A stretch of DNA of 64,000 nt from CAXBGS01 sp963975425 (lineage in GTDB: Bacteria > Planctomycetota > Planctomycetia > Pirellulales > Pirellulaceae). The notes beneath the pieces are model-generated. The model did not search any database, was not told the origin of the DNA, and saw only the letters and a list, made by a program, of their open reading frames with translations. Of the stretch, positions 36,847 through 45,942 are shown in pieces. The first letter of the stretch is position 1. Every line of letters starts with the position of its first letter. The translations under genes and the position numbers were made by a program. The stretch is taken from NCBI GenBank assembly GCA_963975425.1, contig CAXBGS010000002.1, forward strand, positions 62,001-126,000, given 5' to 3'.

Positions 36847-38124
36847 CTACTTTAACTTGTAGCACATCAGCTTGCCCTGCTCGCGCAAGTACAGTTTGCC
36901 GTCAGCGATCACCGGGTGCGCCCACGTCTTGCCCTCTTGGTAAGCGGGCTTGAACGTGCTGACGACTTCCATCGATTGTGGCGTCGCTTTCGTCAAAAGA
37001 ACGGTACCGTCCTCGCGTCGAAAGATGATATGCCCGTCGGCGTAAACCAAACTTGTTTCGCCTTTTCCGTCGGCACGTTCGGGTCCCCAAGCGATTTCGC
37101 CCGTTTGAAAATTCACACAGATCGGCAGCCCCGTACCGTTCCCGTGGCCACAATAAATGTGTCCGTCAACCAAGGTCATGCCGCCGTGCTTGTTTTGCAG
37201 CTGCTTACTTTCCAACCAATACACTTCTTTCGCCTCGACACCCTCGCCCTCGGCCACCAGTTTCAACAGAGCCGAACCGGTGTTGTATCCGGTGCTGGTG
37301 AAGACATGATCGCCGTCGACCAGCGCGGTGGGAATGTTGGCCGTACCGTTGGCGACGCGGTCATACATCCACAGCAGTTCACCGTCATCAGCGCGTACGC
37401 CGATCAAGCCGCGTCCGACCAATTGAATGTACTGCTTGGTTCCACCACCGTTGGAAATGATCGGTGAGGAGTAACCAGCGCCGTCTTTGAGCGGTTTTCC
37501 GTTGAGACCTTCTTTTTCCTCGAACTGGGGCAATTTCGTCGCCCAAATTTCGTCGCCGGTCATCTTGTCCAGCGCGACGATCATCCCGTCGGGTCCACCG
37601 GGTGTGCACACGACTTGGTTGCCATCGACCAGCGGCGACTCGCTGAACCCCCAACCGCTCATCATGGTCCCCCCCCAATCCTTAAAGTCGCGACTCCATC
37701 GAATGGTTCCATCGTCCGCGTTCAAGCAAGCGATTTTTCCATCACTGGCGACGGCGTACAATCGATCGCCATCAATCGTTGGCGTCGTTCGGCTGCCATC
37801 GTAACGGTGATCCGGCGGCCCGTCGGTGATTGCCTGTTTCCAGACCAATTGTCCGGTGCCGGTATCGATGGCGACCACAGATTGGTTGTCTTCGAAATTG
37901 CCGCTCGTGTAGGCTCGATCGCCGGACACCGAAACGCTCGCATATCCCGAACCAATCCCTTCGGCCATCCAAGCGAGTTCAGGCCCGTCGGGTCCCCAGG
38001 ATTCGAACAGACCGGATTCGTTGGACCGGTTGGCCCGATCGGCGCCCCGCCACTGAGTCCAATCTTCGGCGAACACCGACGTACCAATCGTAAACAGCAG
38101 CAATGCAGAAAGAGGGCGAAACAT
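36847..38124 (-). CDS. secreted PQQ-like beta-propeller protein
   Basis: A 425-residue protein. The signal peptide (MFRPLSALLLFTIGTSVFA) is followed by DWTQWRGADRANRSNESGL, the WRG start typical of planctomycete PQQ propellers. Repeated blades follow, such as TGQLVWKQAI, DGTIRWSRDF, GDEIWATKL and DGELLWMYD. Its function is probably structural or binding; no catalytic metal residues can be assigned. It is the second propeller in the window, distinct from the one at 18399. Confidence 0.87.
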   Translation of the reverse strand: MFRPLSALLLFTIGTSVFAEDWTQWRGADRANRSNESGLFESWGPDGPELAWMAEGIGSGYASVSVSGDRAYTSGNFEDNQSVVAIDTGTGQLVWKQAITDGPPDHRYDGSRTTPTIDGDRLYAVASDGKIACLNADDGTIRWSRDFKDWGGTMMSGWGFSESPLVDGNQVVCTPGGPDGMIVALDKMTGDEIWATKLPQFEEKEGLNGKPLKDGAGYSSPIISNGGGTKQYIQLVGRGLIGVRADDGELLWMYDRVANGTANIPTALVDGDHVFTSTGYNTGSALLKLVAEGEGVEAKEVYWLESKQLQNKHGGMTLVDGHIYCGHGNGTGLPICVNFQTGEIAWGPERADGKGETSLVYADGHIIFRREDGTVLLTKATPQSMEVVSTFKPAYQEGKTWAHPVIADGKLYLREQGKLMCYKLK

Positions 38125-38268
38125 CGAGGTATCTCCGATGCAAGGAAAGGTGGGAAACGAAGTCGCATCGGTGGAATCCGGCGAGGCGACGGGTATGTGA
38201 ATTTACACGCTGAGAGCCCCGTTGTCGCGAAGGGACCGCGGTGAAAGCCAACTTAGGGCCGCACACCT

Positions 38269-38310
38269 GATCACCGACATCTGATCGCCGACGCCCGATC
38301 GCCGACATCT
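38269..38310. repeat. tandem repeat, 3 x 14 bp
   Basis: GATCACCGACATCT, GATCGCCGACGCCC and GATCGCCGACATCT are adjacent. Confidence 0.85.
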
Positions 38311-38323
38311 GTCGACAGGCCCG

Positions 38324-38357
38324 TCAGGATACCCCGTCCATCAGGATACCCCGCCGC
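38324..38357. repeat. tandem repeat, 2 x 17 bp
   Basis: TCAGGATACCCCGTCCA is followed by TCAGGATACCCCGCCGC. Only 13 bp from the 14-bp repeat but unrelated to it. Confidence 0.85.
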
Positions 38358-38590
38358 CACCGCGTCAGGGATCGACCGAATCACCACGCCCACGTTTGAT
38401 CGAAGATTGCCATCCTTCGGTGAACGTCCGCCATTTTCTTCCTTGCCCATGCAACGTGCCATTCGGTAGGATCTGATCCGAATGATCACGCGAGTTCCGC
38501 TCCGCATGATCGGCCCCTTTTCCACCGCGGACGCCGTTTCGTTGATGCCGTTTTTTAAGAACCCGCATCGCAACCTCGTATCGACGCGTC

Positions 38591-41155
38591 ATGTTTCTAA
38601 AACGGATTTATCAAAGAATAACGGTCGCCCGGCCCACGGCGGACCGATGCGGTCTTGGCCGGGCGCGACGGCCGAGTCACTCGCCCGCCGCAAAACGTTT
38701 GTGTCGAATCGAGAACCTGGAAACCAGGCGTTTGCTTGTTGCCGAAGGTGCAGCCTTTGATATTTCTCAGGCCTTCGACACGACCGGTCTGGTTGGCTCA
38801 TTCACCTCGACCATCGATTGGGGCGACGGGACCACATCTCAAGGTTCGGTGACAGGCCATCAGGCAACCGGCCCGTTAACCGTACGATTCGTCTACGCCA
38901 ACAACGATACGTTCTTCAGCGGTGCCAATTCGGGTCGTCGAGCCATCTTGCAAGCAGCCGCAGATTCGATCATCGAACGTTTCACCGACGACCTGGCCGC
39001 AATCCGGCCCACCGGATTGCTGCAGTGGACCGCAACGACGATTGATCCCAATACGGGCCAGACCCAAAGGACGGCTAACCTTTCCGTTGCCGCAAATGAA
39101 TTGGTCATCTATGTCGGCGCCCGCAACTTTTCCGGCAACAAAATTGGCGAGGGTGCGCCGGGCACCTATGAGTTTGCGGCGGTCAACAATTTGACACAAC
39201 AACAGTTAGATCAAATCATCGCGTTTCGAAACACCGTGATCACGCGAGGTGAAAGTGGAACCACCGGCAATTCACCGACCGACTTTGCAACCTGGGGCGG
39301 CACCCTGGCATTCGACACGGATACCAATTTTTATTACGGACTGGATGTCGATGGGCTCGGCGAAAACCAAGTTGACTTCTATAGCGTCGCCGCTCATGAA
39401 TTGCTTCATGTGATGGGCTTCGGCGTGCGATACACCGGCGCAACCAGCTCGTGGGAATACCTGACGCGCAACGGGACTTACCTGGGGGCTAAAGGTAACG
39501 CTGCGTATCCCGGCGGAAACATACCGCTGGACCCGGACGTGCAACACTTTTCCGAAACGGCGTTGTACCAAGGTCAGCCGCTGTTAACGAATCCAGAAAT
39601 CAGCCGCGGCGTACGTTATCAATTGACGCCGGTCGACCTGGCCGTGATGGATGACCTTGGTTGGTCCGCCAACACCGCCACCGCCTCCGTCGCCGCGTCT
39701 CACGTCTATGCCGACGACGGCAACTATCCGGTTCAGATCGTTTTATCGGGCAGCCGAATCGGCGACGTGACACGAACTCAGACCGCCAACGTGACCAACG
39801 TTTCACCGACCCTCACCGCGGGATCGGCATCGGCTGTCTTCGCCGGTGAAACACTCTCGATCACAAATATCGGCAACATCTCGGATCCCGGTTTCCGTAA
39901 CACGAGCAGTGATCCTCCCACGGCAGAAACATTCAGCTATACGATCAACTGGGGCGACGGCACTGCCCCCGATCGCGGCACCGCAACCATCGATCGACAT
40001 GGAACGTCGAAACCTAGTGTCACCACGCTTGCATCTTTTGACGGTTCCCACGTGTACGAATCCTCGGGCACCTACACGGTGGGGTTGCAGGTCGTCGACG
40101 ATGACGGCGGTACTCGATCGACGTCTTTTGACGTCACCGTTTTGCAGCAACCTCAGCTTTCACTTCGCCTTGAAAGCGAGACGATCCGAGAATCCGATGG
40201 CGCCCAGGCAACTCGTCTGATCGTCCAGCGCAGCGGTCCGGCGCTCGCCAGCGATCAAAACGTTATTTTAGCATCAAGCGATACCAGCGAAGCGATCATC
40301 CCGGGCTCGGTCGTCATTCGCGCCGGCGACACGTCGGCCAGCGTTTTTGTCGACGCGGTGGACGACACGTTGCTGGACGGTCTGCAGCAAGTCGCGTTTG
40401 CGGCCAGCGGGACAGCGTTGCTGCCGGCCCAAGTCACACTGAACGTCGCCGATCATGAAACGATTTCGGCGAGCGTTTCGGGAAATCAGATTGCCGAAAA
40501 TCGGCCCGGTTCGATTCAGTTGACCGTCCGCCGCAGTAACACGGATCTTGCCGCCCCGCTGACCATTGCGATCGGTGGCCGACAATCCGAAGTCGACATC
40601 GATGCCGAAATCACCATTGCGGCACAGATGCAAGAACTAACGATCCCTATCTCGCCCATTGACGATGACGAGCCTGAACCGACCAGCCATTTGACATACA
40701 CGTTCACCGCGGCCGGATACGTTTCTGGCGAAGTCGAGTTTTCGATTCTCGATGACGAGCCGCCATTGTTTCAAAACGCCGCCAATCGATACGACATCGA
40801 TGGCAACGGAGAAGTATTGGTGGCGGACGCACTGCGAGCCGTTAACGAATTGAGCCGCCGCCAGGGACAATCGAGTTTCTTGGATCCGCAGACCCAGCAA
40901 CCCAACGGCGTTTTCTTTGATGTCAACGGTGACTATCAATTCACGGCACTCGATGCGTTGATTGTGATCAACGAGTTAAGCCGCCAGAGGTCTTCGTTGG
41001 CAGAAACCGAATCCACTATCGAATCAATCGCCATGTCGTCATCGGCCGCACTGGTCAACCTGTCGCCGGACAGTGACGACGAACGAGAAAACTCGCGTGT
41101 CGCCTTTTTCGCTGAACATGGTTCGCTTATCAAAGGCTGGCATCGAAAGTTTTGA
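38591..41155 (+). CDS. large secreted metalloprotease with PKD, Calx-beta-like and dockerin-like modules
   Basis: An 854-residue protein. Near residues 38-52 lies a LEPR-type motif (RIENLETRRLL), a planctomycete N-terminal sorting feature. A PKD-like half (TIDWGDGTTSQGSV, about 72-86) leads into a metalloprotease region with HELLHVMGF at 269-277; His319 (VQHF) is a possible third zinc ligand. The PKD seems to resume at ASHVYADDGNYPVQ (about 365). A second PKD (WGDGTAPD, HVYESSGTYTVGLQV) and two Calx-beta-like repeats follow. The C-terminus has two dockerin-like calcium motifs (DIDGNGEV at about 735, DVNGDYQF at about 777), each followed by an NELSR helix. Probably secreted or surface-attached. 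The ATG at 38591 has no clear ribosome site. Confidence 0.83.
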   Translation: MFLKRIYQRITVARPTADRCGLGRARRPSHSPAAKRLCRIENLETRRLLVAEGAAFDISQAFDTTGLVGSFTSTIDWGDGTTSQGSVTGHQATGPLTVRFVYANNDTFFSGANSGRRAILQAAADSIIERFTDDLAAIRPTGLLQWTATTIDPNTGQTQRTANLSVAANELVIYVGARNFSGNKIGEGAPGTYEFAAVNNLTQQQLDQIIAFRNTVITRGESGTTGNSPTDFATWGGTLAFDTDTNFYYGLDVDGLGENQVDFYSVAAHELLHVMGFGVRYTGATSSWEYLTRNGTYLGAKGNAAYPGGNIPLDPDVQHFSETALYQGQPLLTNPEISRGVRYQLTPVDLAVMDDLGWSANTATASVAASHVYADDGNYPVQIVLSGSRIGDVTRTQTANVTNVSPTLTAGSASAVFAGETLSITNIGNISDPGFRNTSSDPPTAETFSYTINWGDGTAPDRGTATIDRHGTSKPSVTTLASFDGSHVYESSGTYTVGLQVVDDDGGTRSTSFDVTVLQQPQLSLRLESETIRESDGAQATRLIVQRSGPALASDQNVILASSDTSEAIIPGSVVIRAGDTSASVFVDAVDDTLLDGLQQVAFAASGTALLPAQVTLNVADHETISASVSGNQIAENRPGSIQLTVRRSNTDLAAPLTIAIGGRQSEVDIDAEITIAAQMQELTIPISPIDDDEPEPTSHLTYTFTAAGYVSGEVEFSILDDEPPLFQNAANRYDIDGNGEVLVADALRAVNELSRRQGQSSFLDPQTQQPNGVFFDVNGDYQFTALDALIVINELSRQRSSLAETESTIESIAMSSSAALVNLSPDSDDERENSRVAFFAEHGSLIKGWHRKF

Positions 41156-41205
41156 CCGACCACGATCTGGCTGCTTCGATCGGCCCTACATCGACAGCAC
41201 GTTCA

Positions 41206-42822
41206 TCAAGACTTCTTCTTTTTCTCTGTGACCTTGTCTTTCCAGACTCCCGTTTCCTTGGCCCACTTGGTCCAATCTGTTTTTAACTTTTCTGCCAAGG
41301 CGGGTTCACTTTCGGTACGATCCACCGTTTCTGTTCGGTCGACGGCGATATCGTACAGCGACCATTCCTTTGTCAATTTGTCATAGACCAACTTGTCGTT
41401 GCCGCGGCGAATCGCACGATTGCCGCTCCATTCCCAGTACAGGGTCTGATGCCGGTCCGCATTGTCGCCAGCAAAGACGGGCAGCAATGATTTGCCTTCG
41501 ACCGGGCCGACCCGATTTCCGTTGTAACTTTCGGGCCAACCAACTTGTCCCACGTCGGCGCAAGTAGCCGCCAAGTCGATCACGTGACCCACGGCATCTG
41601 ATTTCGTGCCGGGTGAAATCTTGGCAGGCCAATGCACGATCATGGGCGTGCTAATCCCTCCTTCGTGGACAAATTGTTTGTATCGTTTGAACGGCGTGTT
41701 CTGTGCCCAACCCCATGACGGCCCCACCGCCGTATAGAAATCTTTCGGCCCGGGAATCCGACTGGTGTCTCGGCCGCCGGGCTCTTCTGCACACCCGCCG
41801 TTGTCGGCAAAGAACATGAACAACGTGTTGTCCAGCTCACCGGTGGTTTCTAGTGCTTGGACCAAACGCCCAATCTGTTGATCAATTTCATCGATCATCG
41901 CCGCGTAGGTCGCCATCCGCAAATCTTCCCAACGCTGGTCAGCCGTGTCCCAGTCGTATGCCTTGCTGTCGGTCGGCGATAGTGTCAATCCGGGCTTGAA
42001 TAAACCTAATTCCTGTTGTCGTTTCCAGCGAGAATTCCGCAGTTCATGCCAGCCACCCATGTACTTGCCGCGATACTTTGCGATCGTCTCTGGTGGTGCG
42101 TGCAAGGGATAGTGCGGCGCGGTGTACGTCACGTGCAAAAAGAATGGTGTTTCACCTGGCGCGAACGCTTCGATACTCTCAATCGCGTGGTCGGTAAACG
42201 CCGTCGTCGTGTAGTAACCCTTTGGAAACTCGGTAATCAGCTGATCGTCTTGGCCGAAAACTCGCACCCGACTGCCTTTGAATGGCGGGTCAGGGATCGA
42301 CGGATCGAAAAAGTTACAGCAACCGTCCAGCAGTCCGTAAAAGCGATCAAACCCGCGTTGATACGGATGCTGATCATCGCCATGACCGAGATGCCATTTG
42401 CCACTCAAACTGGTCGCATAGCCAGCCGTTTTCATCAATTCACCGATGGTCAGATCGGTCCGGTCTAGCAAACCATCCTTGGGACGGGGATAGCGGCCGG
42501 TCACTAGCGCCGCACGAGTCGTCGTGCACTTTGCGCAGTTATAAAACTGAGTCATCTGCATGCCGTCTCGGGCGAGCTGATCAAGATTCGGCGTCGAAAT
42601 TTCGCCGCCATAGCAGCCAATATCAGAATAACCCAGATCGTCCGCCATGATCATGACGATGTTGGGACGTTCATCTGCTTGCGCTTTCGATTCCTCGAAC
42701 ACCATCGCCAACACGCCAAGCGTCGCGATCATGAACGTGTTTCCAAATGTCACGCCGACGAGGCCAATCTGACTTCTTCGCCACGCGTTCGAAACCGCTC
42801 TTTTGCTGTATGCAGAAACCAT
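41206..42822 (-). CDS. secreted sulfatase with variant CTTTR motif
   Basis: A 538-residue sulfatase. A long N-terminal region with a hydrophobic helix (about 30-43) serves as signal or anchor. RPNIVMIMADDLGYSDIGCYG carries the metal Asp pair. The maturation motif is CTTTR at Cys99, where the usual Pro is Thr; the flanking AALVTGRYP is normal. GKWHLG, MFFADNGGCAEEPGG and the C-terminal WSLYDIAVDRTE segments match arylsulfatases. The ATG at 42822 is chosen over a TTG at 42828. The C-terminus is Lys-rich (TEKKKKS). It converges on the metalloprotease gene with 50 bp between. Confidence 0.9.
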   Translation of the reverse strand: MVSAYSKRAVSNAWRRSQIGLVGVTFGNTFMIATLGVLAMVFEESKAQADERPNIVMIMADDLGYSDIGCYGGEISTPNLDQLARDGMQMTQFYNCAKCTTTRAALVTGRYPRPKDGLLDRTDLTIGELMKTAGYATSLSGKWHLGHGDDQHPYQRGFDRFYGLLDGCCNFFDPSIPDPPFKGSRVRVFGQDDQLITEFPKGYYTTTAFTDHAIESIEAFAPGETPFFLHVTYTAPHYPLHAPPETIAKYRGKYMGGWHELRNSRWKRQQELGLFKPGLTLSPTDSKAYDWDTADQRWEDLRMATYAAMIDEIDQQIGRLVQALETTGELDNTLFMFFADNGGCAEEPGGRDTSRIPGPKDFYTAVGPSWGWAQNTPFKRYKQFVHEGGISTPMIVHWPAKISPGTKSDAVGHVIDLAATCADVGQVGWPESYNGNRVGPVEGKSLLPVFAGDNADRHQTLYWEWSGNRAIRRGNDKLVYDKLTKEWSLYDIAVDRTETVDRTESEPALAEKLKTDWTKWAKETGVWKDKVTEKKKKS

Positions 42823-43311
42823 GAACAAACCTGTACCTATTTACATCGGAACCCAAACGAGCACCCGACTCGATTGAACAGTGAATTGACCGCCGCACCA
42901 CGCACCGATCATGCTCGAAACATCTAATATTGTCTGCCGTCGATGTTGACTCAGACTTTGCAGTTTGTGCGGTTGAGTTGCCCGCGTCAAACGCGCCTCG
43001 CAAAACGGTGCATGACGCCCCATGGAGTGAATCGATACGCACATGTCCCGTGCGGCGCAGCACGGCACGATTGTTCCACTGCGGGCTTAAGACTCTCAAT
43101 GCGGTGGAATCTTTTCCGCTGTCACGATTCCCGCAGCGGCTGGCCCCATTGGCACTCCAGCTGCTCGGTGCCCATGTCTATCTCGACCGTTTCCATCCCA
43201 AACCCGTTCGCTGCCCGCCGACGATCAAAGTCTGACAGCGGCAACACTCGGGATGAAAGGAACGCGTCATCCGCAAAGCCAATCAACCATTTCGTTAGAC
43301 AAACGCGATCC
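42823..43311. other. 489-bp divergent gap
   Basis: Lies between the CTTTR sulfatase (minus) and the antiporter (plus). An in-frame extension of the antiporter reaches 42943, but its composition is not protein-like. No gene, repeat or RNA was recognised. Confidence 0.45.
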
Positions 43312-44556
43312 ATGTCCCATAGTGCGCTTTCGGCAATCTTGATCAATCTTTCGATCCTATTCTTTGCGACGTACGCGTTGTCGGCGGTGCTGCATCGATT
43401 CCATATTCCACCAATCCTCGGCGCGCTCTTTGCCGCGATCGCGGCCCATTACACTCCGATTAGCACCCAGTTGATGTCGGGCGAGCTCTATCCTGCCTTT
43501 AGTTTCGTCGCCGAATTGGGTGCATTGTTTCTGCTGTTCTTTATCGGACTCGAGATCGACATCAAAGAAATGATGTCTCGCGGGCGCGACATACTCTTAC
43601 TGACCGCACTGGGTGCGATGTTGCCCTTTCTCTTCGGTTTCGGAACGATGCTTTTCCTAGGTTACGGCGGCCTTGTCGCGGCGATCGTTGGGCTGACTCG
43701 CATTCCCACCGCGGAGGCCGTGATTGTTCCGATCCTTGATGATTACGGACTGCTAAAAACGAAAGTCGGGCAATTTATCGTCGGTGTCGGCACGCTGGAT
43801 GACTTTTTCGAAGTCATCTTGGTCGGCATTGTTTCGGTATGGATTGGAACAAACGCAACAGGCTATACCGGGACACCGATATCAGCCGTGTTTTGGCTCG
43901 TCGCTTATGCCATCTTGTTCCTTCTGCTTTGCGTGTTCCTGTACCACCGCGGTCTGCGGTGGTTGAACCAGATCGCGAAACCCGATACACGCCAGCGCGT
44001 ACTACTGTCGATGGTCGTGCTGATCGGATTCGCAGGAATTTGCGAAGCGACGAATTTGGGAATGGTCGTCGGAGCCATCAGCGCGGGTGTCGTCATGGCG
44101 CCGATTTTGAAAGGTGACTCGTTCGGCGAACACGCGATTCACGTGTTTCGCAGTATCAGTTACGGATTCTTTGGCATCGTCTTTTTTCTCTGGATCGGAC
44201 TCAGTATCGACCTAGATGGTTTGGTCGCGAGCCCGACACTCGCAATCCTGTTGTTTCTCGCCGCGTCGTTAGGAAAATTGGGGGCGACGTTCCTAATGGT
44301 TCCCTTAGGTCGACTTGACTGGCGAGAATCGTTAACGATCGGAATCGGGCTCGATGCAAGATTAACCACTGAAATTGTCGTTGCGCGATTGCTGTTTGAT
44401 GCGAACCTGATTGACCTTCCGCTATTCACAGCACTTGTCGCGGCAGCATCGATTTCTGCCGTCACAGTCCCAATCGGCTTTGCGGTGATCGTCGGCAAGT
44501 GGAGCAAAACGTTGGGGTGCGCTCCGTCGGCTTCGCAAGCAGGTCGCCACCTTTGA
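43312..44556 (+). CDS. CPA2-type monovalent cation:proton antiporter
   Basis: A 414-residue membrane protein with about 12 hydrophobic helices, starting MSHSALSAILINLSILFF. ALFLLFFIGLEIDIKEM is the conserved helix of the Na+/H+ exchanger (KefB/NapA-like) family. VGVGTLDDFFEVI carries an acidic pair in a core helix, as expected for the ion site. GIGLDARLTTEIVVARLL near the C-terminus is also typical. No cytoplasmic TrkA-N/RCK domain is fused, unlike KefB/KefC. It likely exports Na+ or K+ in exchange for H+. The ATG at 43312 is chosen because the membrane domain starts there. Confidence 0.88.
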   Translation: MSHSALSAILINLSILFFATYALSAVLHRFHIPPILGALFAAIAAHYTPISTQLMSGELYPAFSFVAELGALFLLFFIGLEIDIKEMMSRGRDILLLTALGAMLPFLFGFGTMLFLGYGGLVAAIVGLTRIPTAEAVIVPILDDYGLLKTKVGQFIVGVGTLDDFFEVILVGIVSVWIGTNATGYTGTPISAVFWLVAYAILFLLLCVFLYHRGLRWLNQIAKPDTRQRVLLSMVVLIGFAGICEATNLGMVVGAISAGVVMAPILKGDSFGEHAIHVFRSISYGFFGIVFFLWIGLSIDLDGLVASPTLAILLFLAASLGKLGATFLMVPLGRLDWRESLTIGIGLDARLTTEIVVARLLFDANLIDLPLFTALVAAASISAVTVPIGFAVIVGKWSKTLGCAPSASQAGRHL

Positions 44557-44815
44557 CAGCGGTATTCGCTTGGGTTGTGACCTCGTCCGCCGGCAGTTGT
44601 GAATCAAATCGCACCTTTGAGTCGAAACGCCCGAACGCGTCGCAATTGGATTCGGATGGACAACGATTCGCGGTCGTCATGAGAATGAGTTTGGATCATT
44701 TGGCAAGGAATGATCGAAGCCAATTCGCGGCTTCGCTGAGCCAAGAGCGCCCCAGTTGTCAGATATTCCAACAAGAGGCCGGTTGGCCGAACACCGATGG
44801 CGTCTCACGCACACT

Positions 44816-45940
44816 CTAGTGAGTTGCCGCAATCGATCGGCGAAAGATCGCCAAGCTGGCCAAGAAAAAGACCAACCCCAAACCGGCAGTCGCGGCGAAC
44901 TGTGGCCATACATCTGACAGTCCCGCACCGCGAAAGATTATCGATTGAGAAAAACTGACAAAGTGGCGTGAGGGAAACAAGTTCGTGATCGGACCGAGCC
45001 ACTCGGGCTGGCTTTCGATGGGTGTGATTGCCCCCGACAACATCTGCATCGGCAGCACGGTTAGCAATACCAACAGAGCAAACTGTGCCATGGATCGAGC
45101 GACGGTGCCCAGAAAGATGCCCATCGCCGTCGCAAAAAACAAGTACAAACAAATTCCGCCAAACAGTAACCAAACCGATCCAGCGATTGGCACCTCAAGG
45201 ATTCGCTGGACGACGATCGACAACGACATCATCACGGCGACTAAGATCACCAAACCGTTTGCGCAAACTTTCGACACGGCAATGTCAAACGACGTCAACG
45301 GCATGACCAGCAAGTGCTCGATCGTTCCGTGTTCGCGTTCGCGAATCAAGGCCGCACCGGTCAACACGATGGTCAGCAATGTGATTTGGTCGATCAGCGC
45401 CGTGATGGCGGCGAACCAGGAAGAATCGCCGTTGGGGTTGAATGCCCGTCGCGTCACAATCTGGGCGGCCATGATGGCGGATTCGTCGGCACCGGTGACG
45501 AACCGGTTCAACTCGTTATTGATAATGTTTTGGATATATGACGATCCGATACTAGCCTGCATCACAGCCGTCGCGTCGATATTGACTTGCAGTTCTGGAT
45601 GGCGACTCGCGACCAAGTCTGCCTCGAAATCCGAGGGGATGTTGACCACAAACATATAGTCGCCTGCGTCCATGCCTGGTTCTACTTCGTTCGCAGCGAT
45701 TTCGATCGGTGTCTTGAAATAGGGCGGATAAAATGCGGATGCGATTCGTCGAGACAACGTCGAGTGATCTTCGTCAACGATCGCGATCGACGCATGGTGG
45801 ACTTCCGCCGATATGCCTGTGGCTTGTGAATAAACACTGAACGTAAATGCAAAGGCCAACAGTGCCAGCAACATCTTGTCGTGTCGCAAGCTACGAAGTT
45901 CCTTGATGCTTAGCCAAAAAATATTTCGAACGCTTGCCAT
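44816..45940 (-). CDS. ABC-2 type permease (YhhJ/YbhR-like)
   Basis: A 374-residue ABC-2 membrane protein. Helix one is at about 21-38; a periplasmic loop of about 130 residues follows, then five helices in the C-terminal half (for example GLVILVAVMMSLSIV). REREHGTIEHLLVMPLTSF is the conserved family loop before the membrane core. It is the third gene of a tight minus-strand unit: it begins two bases after the stop of the fused ATPase-permease gene. With that protein and the HlyD protein it should form one exporter. Confidence 0.92.
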   Translation of the reverse strand: MASVRNIFWLSIKELRSLRHDKMLLALLAFAFTFSVYSQATGISAEVHHASIAIVDEDHSTLSRRIASAFYPPYFKTPIEIAANEVEPGMDAGDYMFVVNIPSDFEADLVASRHPELQVNIDATAVMQASIGSSYIQNIINNELNRFVTGADESAIMAAQIVTRRAFNPNGDSSWFAAITALIDQITLLTIVLTGAALIREREHGTIEHLLVMPLTSFDIAVSKVCANGLVILVAVMMSLSIVVQRILEVPIAGSVWLLFGGICLYLFFATAMGIFLGTVARSMAQFALLVLLTVLPMQMLSGAITPIESQPEWLGPITNLFPSRHFVSFSQSIIFRGAGLSDVWPQFAATAGLGLVFFLASLAIFRRSIAATH

Positions 45941-45942
45941 CT

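Larger units (their letters stand above)
38125..38590. other. 466-bp divergent intergenic region with two repeat tracts
   Basis: Lies between the PQQ gene (minus) and the metalloprotease gene (plus). It carries a 3 x 14-bp and a 2 x 17-bp tandem repeat. It must hold two promoters. No gene was recognised. Confidence 0.5.
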
